Assembly (NCBI GenBank): GCA_009843625.1
Contig: VYDD01000129.1
Coordinates: 1-7,802 of the forward strand
Reading direction: 5' to 3'
Length of the DNA stretch: 7,802 bases
Origin: Gammaproteobacteria bacterium
GTDB taxonomy: Bacteria > Gemmatimonadota > Gemmatimonadetes > Longimicrobiales > Gaopeijiaceae
Shown here: positions 7,047 to 7,802 of the stretch, piece after piece
Layout: the number at the start of each line of letters is the position of its first letter
Numbering within the stretch: position 1 is the stretch's first letter
Notes under the pieces: model-generated
Seen by the model: the letters and a program-made list of their open reading frames with translations, nothing else
Told to the model about the DNA's origin: nothing
The model's database searches: none
Program-made: the position numbers and the translations under genes

Positions 7047-7265
7047 GGTATTCCCGCGTTCGGGCGTCCGGCACTCCAGGAATCGCCGTTGCGCGATCCC
7101 CGGTTCAGGTTCATTTTGGGTTTGCGAGGTTGGCCGAGTATTCCCCCCTGACCGCCCCCGGTTCGCAATGTACGCAATCTGGAGCCACAACGAAGATACG
7201 CGACGCCACGGCGGCCAGCAGTCCGTGGTGGAGGCCTGCTCGTGTCCAGGTTGCATCCCGATGCG

Positions 7266-7284
7266 GGGTCGGGCGGGCCGACCC
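7266..7284 (+). other. Leader hairpin that could compete with the terminator
   Basis: GGGTCGG (7266-7272), loop GCGGG, then CCGACCC (7278-7284) form a perfect 7-bp GC-rich hairpin. Bases 7267-7274 (GGTCGGGC) are also exactly complementary over 8 bases to GCCCGACC at 7323-7330, the 5' arm of the downstream terminator. The same segment can therefore form either the local hairpin, which frees the terminator, or an antiterminator. The pairing is seen in the sequence; a regulatory function is inferred. Confidence 0.4.
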
Positions 7285-7322
7285 ATGTAGCTCCCTCAAG
7301 AATCGCCAGAGGATGCTCGGAG

Positions 7323-7358
7323 GCCCGACCAGCGACCCGGCTGGCGGGCGTTTTTGTT
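7323..7358 (+). terminator. Intrinsic terminator upstream of the thioredoxin-like gene
   Basis: GCCCG-A-CCAGC (7323-7333) pairs with GCTGGCGGGC (7340-7349) as a 10-bp stem with a single bulged A and a 6-base loop. It is followed by G and TTTTTGTT (7351-7358). A T-run of this kind is rare in DNA this GC-rich, which supports a true rho-independent terminator on the plus strand. No plus-strand gene ends just before it, so it most likely acts in the 5' leader of the gene at 7411 (attenuation) or ends a small RNA transcribed from the spacer. Confidence 0.7.
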
Positions 7359-7410
7359 ATCCCCTTGCCGAGAACGGTTTCAGGCAATCCCCTGATGGAG
7401 GAAGGTTCCG

Positions 7411-7802
7411 ATGACGAGATGGATCGTTTCAGCGGTAGCGCTGCTGGTACTGGCCGGCGGCGGCTGGATGGTGATGAACCCGGCTGCTCCGGCGGAGGAA
7501 GCGGCGGCGCCCCACCCGCACGAGTACTCCCCGGTGGTCGCGATCGACCTGACCGCGGAGGTGGCCGGTGCGGGAGGTGACAGGCTGGTGCCCTGGGAAG
7601 TCCTCCGCCGGGACTTCTCCGGCACCTCGAGGGACGGTGAGGAGATCGACCTCGAGGACGTGGTGCGCGGCAACCGGGTCACACTGCTGACCTACTTCGC
7701 CGAGTGGTGCGCCAACTGCCGGTACGAGGCCCCCGACCTGGTGGCCAAGTACGGTGCCCACGGGGATGACGGTCTGATGATCATCGGGCGCAGCGAATAC
7801 TC
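7411..7802 (+). CDS. Thioredoxin-fold (TlpA/ResA-like) envelope protein, partial at right edge
   Basis: The frame runs from the ATG at 7411 to the window edge (130 full codons plus two bases). GGAGG at 7397-7401, 9 bases ahead, supports the start. Residues 4-22 (WIVSAVALLVLAGGGWMVM) are a signal anchor or signal peptide, followed by an Ala/Pro/His-rich linker. After about residue 60 the protein looks like a TlpA/ResA-type thioredoxin fold: DFSGTSRDGEEIDLEDV (68-84), then VTLLTYFAEWCANCRYEAP (90-108) with the redox pair C100/C103 in WCANC, and the next strand GLMIIG (121-126). Such proteins reduce or transfer disulfides on the outer side of the cytoplasmic membrane, or serve cytochrome maturation; which applies here cannot be told. 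The C-terminal part, including the cis-proline region, is outside the window. A terminator lies in its leader, suggesting control by attenuation. Confidence 0.85.
   Translation, partial: MTRWIVSAVALLVLAGGGWMVMNPAAPAEEAAAPHPHEYSPVVAIDLTAEVAGAGGDRLVPWEVLRRDFSGTSRDGEEIDLEDVVRGNRVTLLTYFAEWCANCRYEAPDLVAKYGAHGDDGLMIIGRSEY

Larger units (their letters stand above)
7047..7410. promoter_or_regulatory. Divergent spacer between the receptor and the thioredoxin-like gene, holding a structured leader
   Basis: This 364-base spacer holds no convincing gene. It should contain the receptor promoter (minus) and the leader of the gene at 7411 (plus). A weak plus-strand promoter candidate is TTGGGT (7116-7121), a 17-base spacer, then TATTCC (7139-7144), which would give a leader of about 260 bases; the hexamers match poorly. 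Within the leader, in plus-strand order, lie a small inverted repeat GCATCCCGATGC (7253-7264), a 7-bp hairpin (7266-7284), an intrinsic terminator (7323-7358), and the ribosome binding site (7397-7401). Open frames across this region on both strands lack coding bias. No clear minus-strand promoter hexamers were found. Confidence 0.45.

Noticed and set aside
7040..7114. 25-codon upstream ORF on the minus strand overlapping the receptor TTG starts
   Set aside because: There is no ribosome binding site before its ATG and no run of regulatory codons, so a leader peptide is not supported.
5064..7151. Long plus-strand open frame (695 codons) antisense to the TonB receptor
   Set aside because: High GC removes stop codons in the complementary frames. 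The translation lacks recognisable motifs or a hydrophobic signal, and the minus strand encodes a clear receptor.
7164..7178. CGCAAT repeated with a 9-base period in the spacer upstream of the receptor
   Set aside because: Two 6-base units are too short to claim a regulator site, and no promoter hexamers are positioned relative to them.
6929..7228. 14-base direct repeat CCAGCAGTCCGTGG at 6929-6942 and 7215-7228
   Set aside because: One copy is within the receptor signal-peptide codons and the other in the spacer. Similarity does not extend beyond the core, and a repeat of this size is not improbable in 7.8 kb of GC-rich DNA.
7150..7322. Possible tRNA or known riboswitch in the 7047-7410 spacer
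   Set aside because: No cloverleaf, anticodon arm or acceptor pairing was found around the GGTTCG at 7160-7165, and no conserved core of a riboswitch class I know was recognised.
7130..7414. 94-codon plus-strand ORF ending at the thioredoxin-like start
   Set aside because: It runs through the intrinsic terminator and ribosome binding site, has no Shine-Dalgarno, and shows no domain or coding bias.

Overview
This GC-rich window looks like a chromosomal segment from a diderm bacterium. The gene content and style suggest Gemmatimonadota or a close relative: a TonB-dependent receptor with an N-terminal carboxypeptidase-regulatory-like domain, a DUF4249-type lipoprotein directly after it, and beta-barrel proteins of the phenol MetA pathway type. 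That assignment is an inference from gene style, not a database match. Nearly every product carries an export signal, so the window encodes cell-envelope functions almost throughout.

Layout. The left edge (1-111, minus) holds the first 37 codons of an exported protein that runs off the window. A 184-base divergent spacer follows. A plus-strand unit (296-2480) then encodes a small PKD-like lipoprotein and two tandem paralogous outer-membrane beta-barrel proteins. The first two of these genes share a TGATG stop/start overlap. Facing them, with only 13 bases between stop codons, is a minus-strand unit read from about 7046 down to 2494: a TonB-dependent receptor, a DUF4249-like lipoprotein (again joined by a TGATG overlap), and, after 69 bases, MsrP (YedY), the molybdopterin periplasmic methionine-sulfoxide reductase. 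A 364-base divergent spacer separates this from a plus-strand gene (7411 to the right edge) encoding a membrane-anchored or secreted thioredoxin-fold protein with a WCANC active site.

How the parts may fit. The receptor and the DUF4249-like lipoprotein are probably partners at the outer membrane for uptake of an unknown ligand. MsrP repairs oxidised methionines in periplasmic proteins. Its usual haem partner MsrQ (YedZ) is not next to it here. The thioredoxin-like gene lies divergently from this unit, so the two units together have an envelope uptake and redox-repair theme.

The most distinctive non-coding signal is in the leader of the thioredoxin-like gene. A strong intrinsic terminator (7323-7358) lies upstream of the ribosome binding site. 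An upstream hairpin (7266-7284) has a 5' arm that can pair perfectly over 8 bases with the 5' arm of the terminator. This resembles a transcription attenuator or riboswitch expression platform, but it is unproven. I saw no rRNA, tRNA, CRISPR array, insertion sequence or phage gene.
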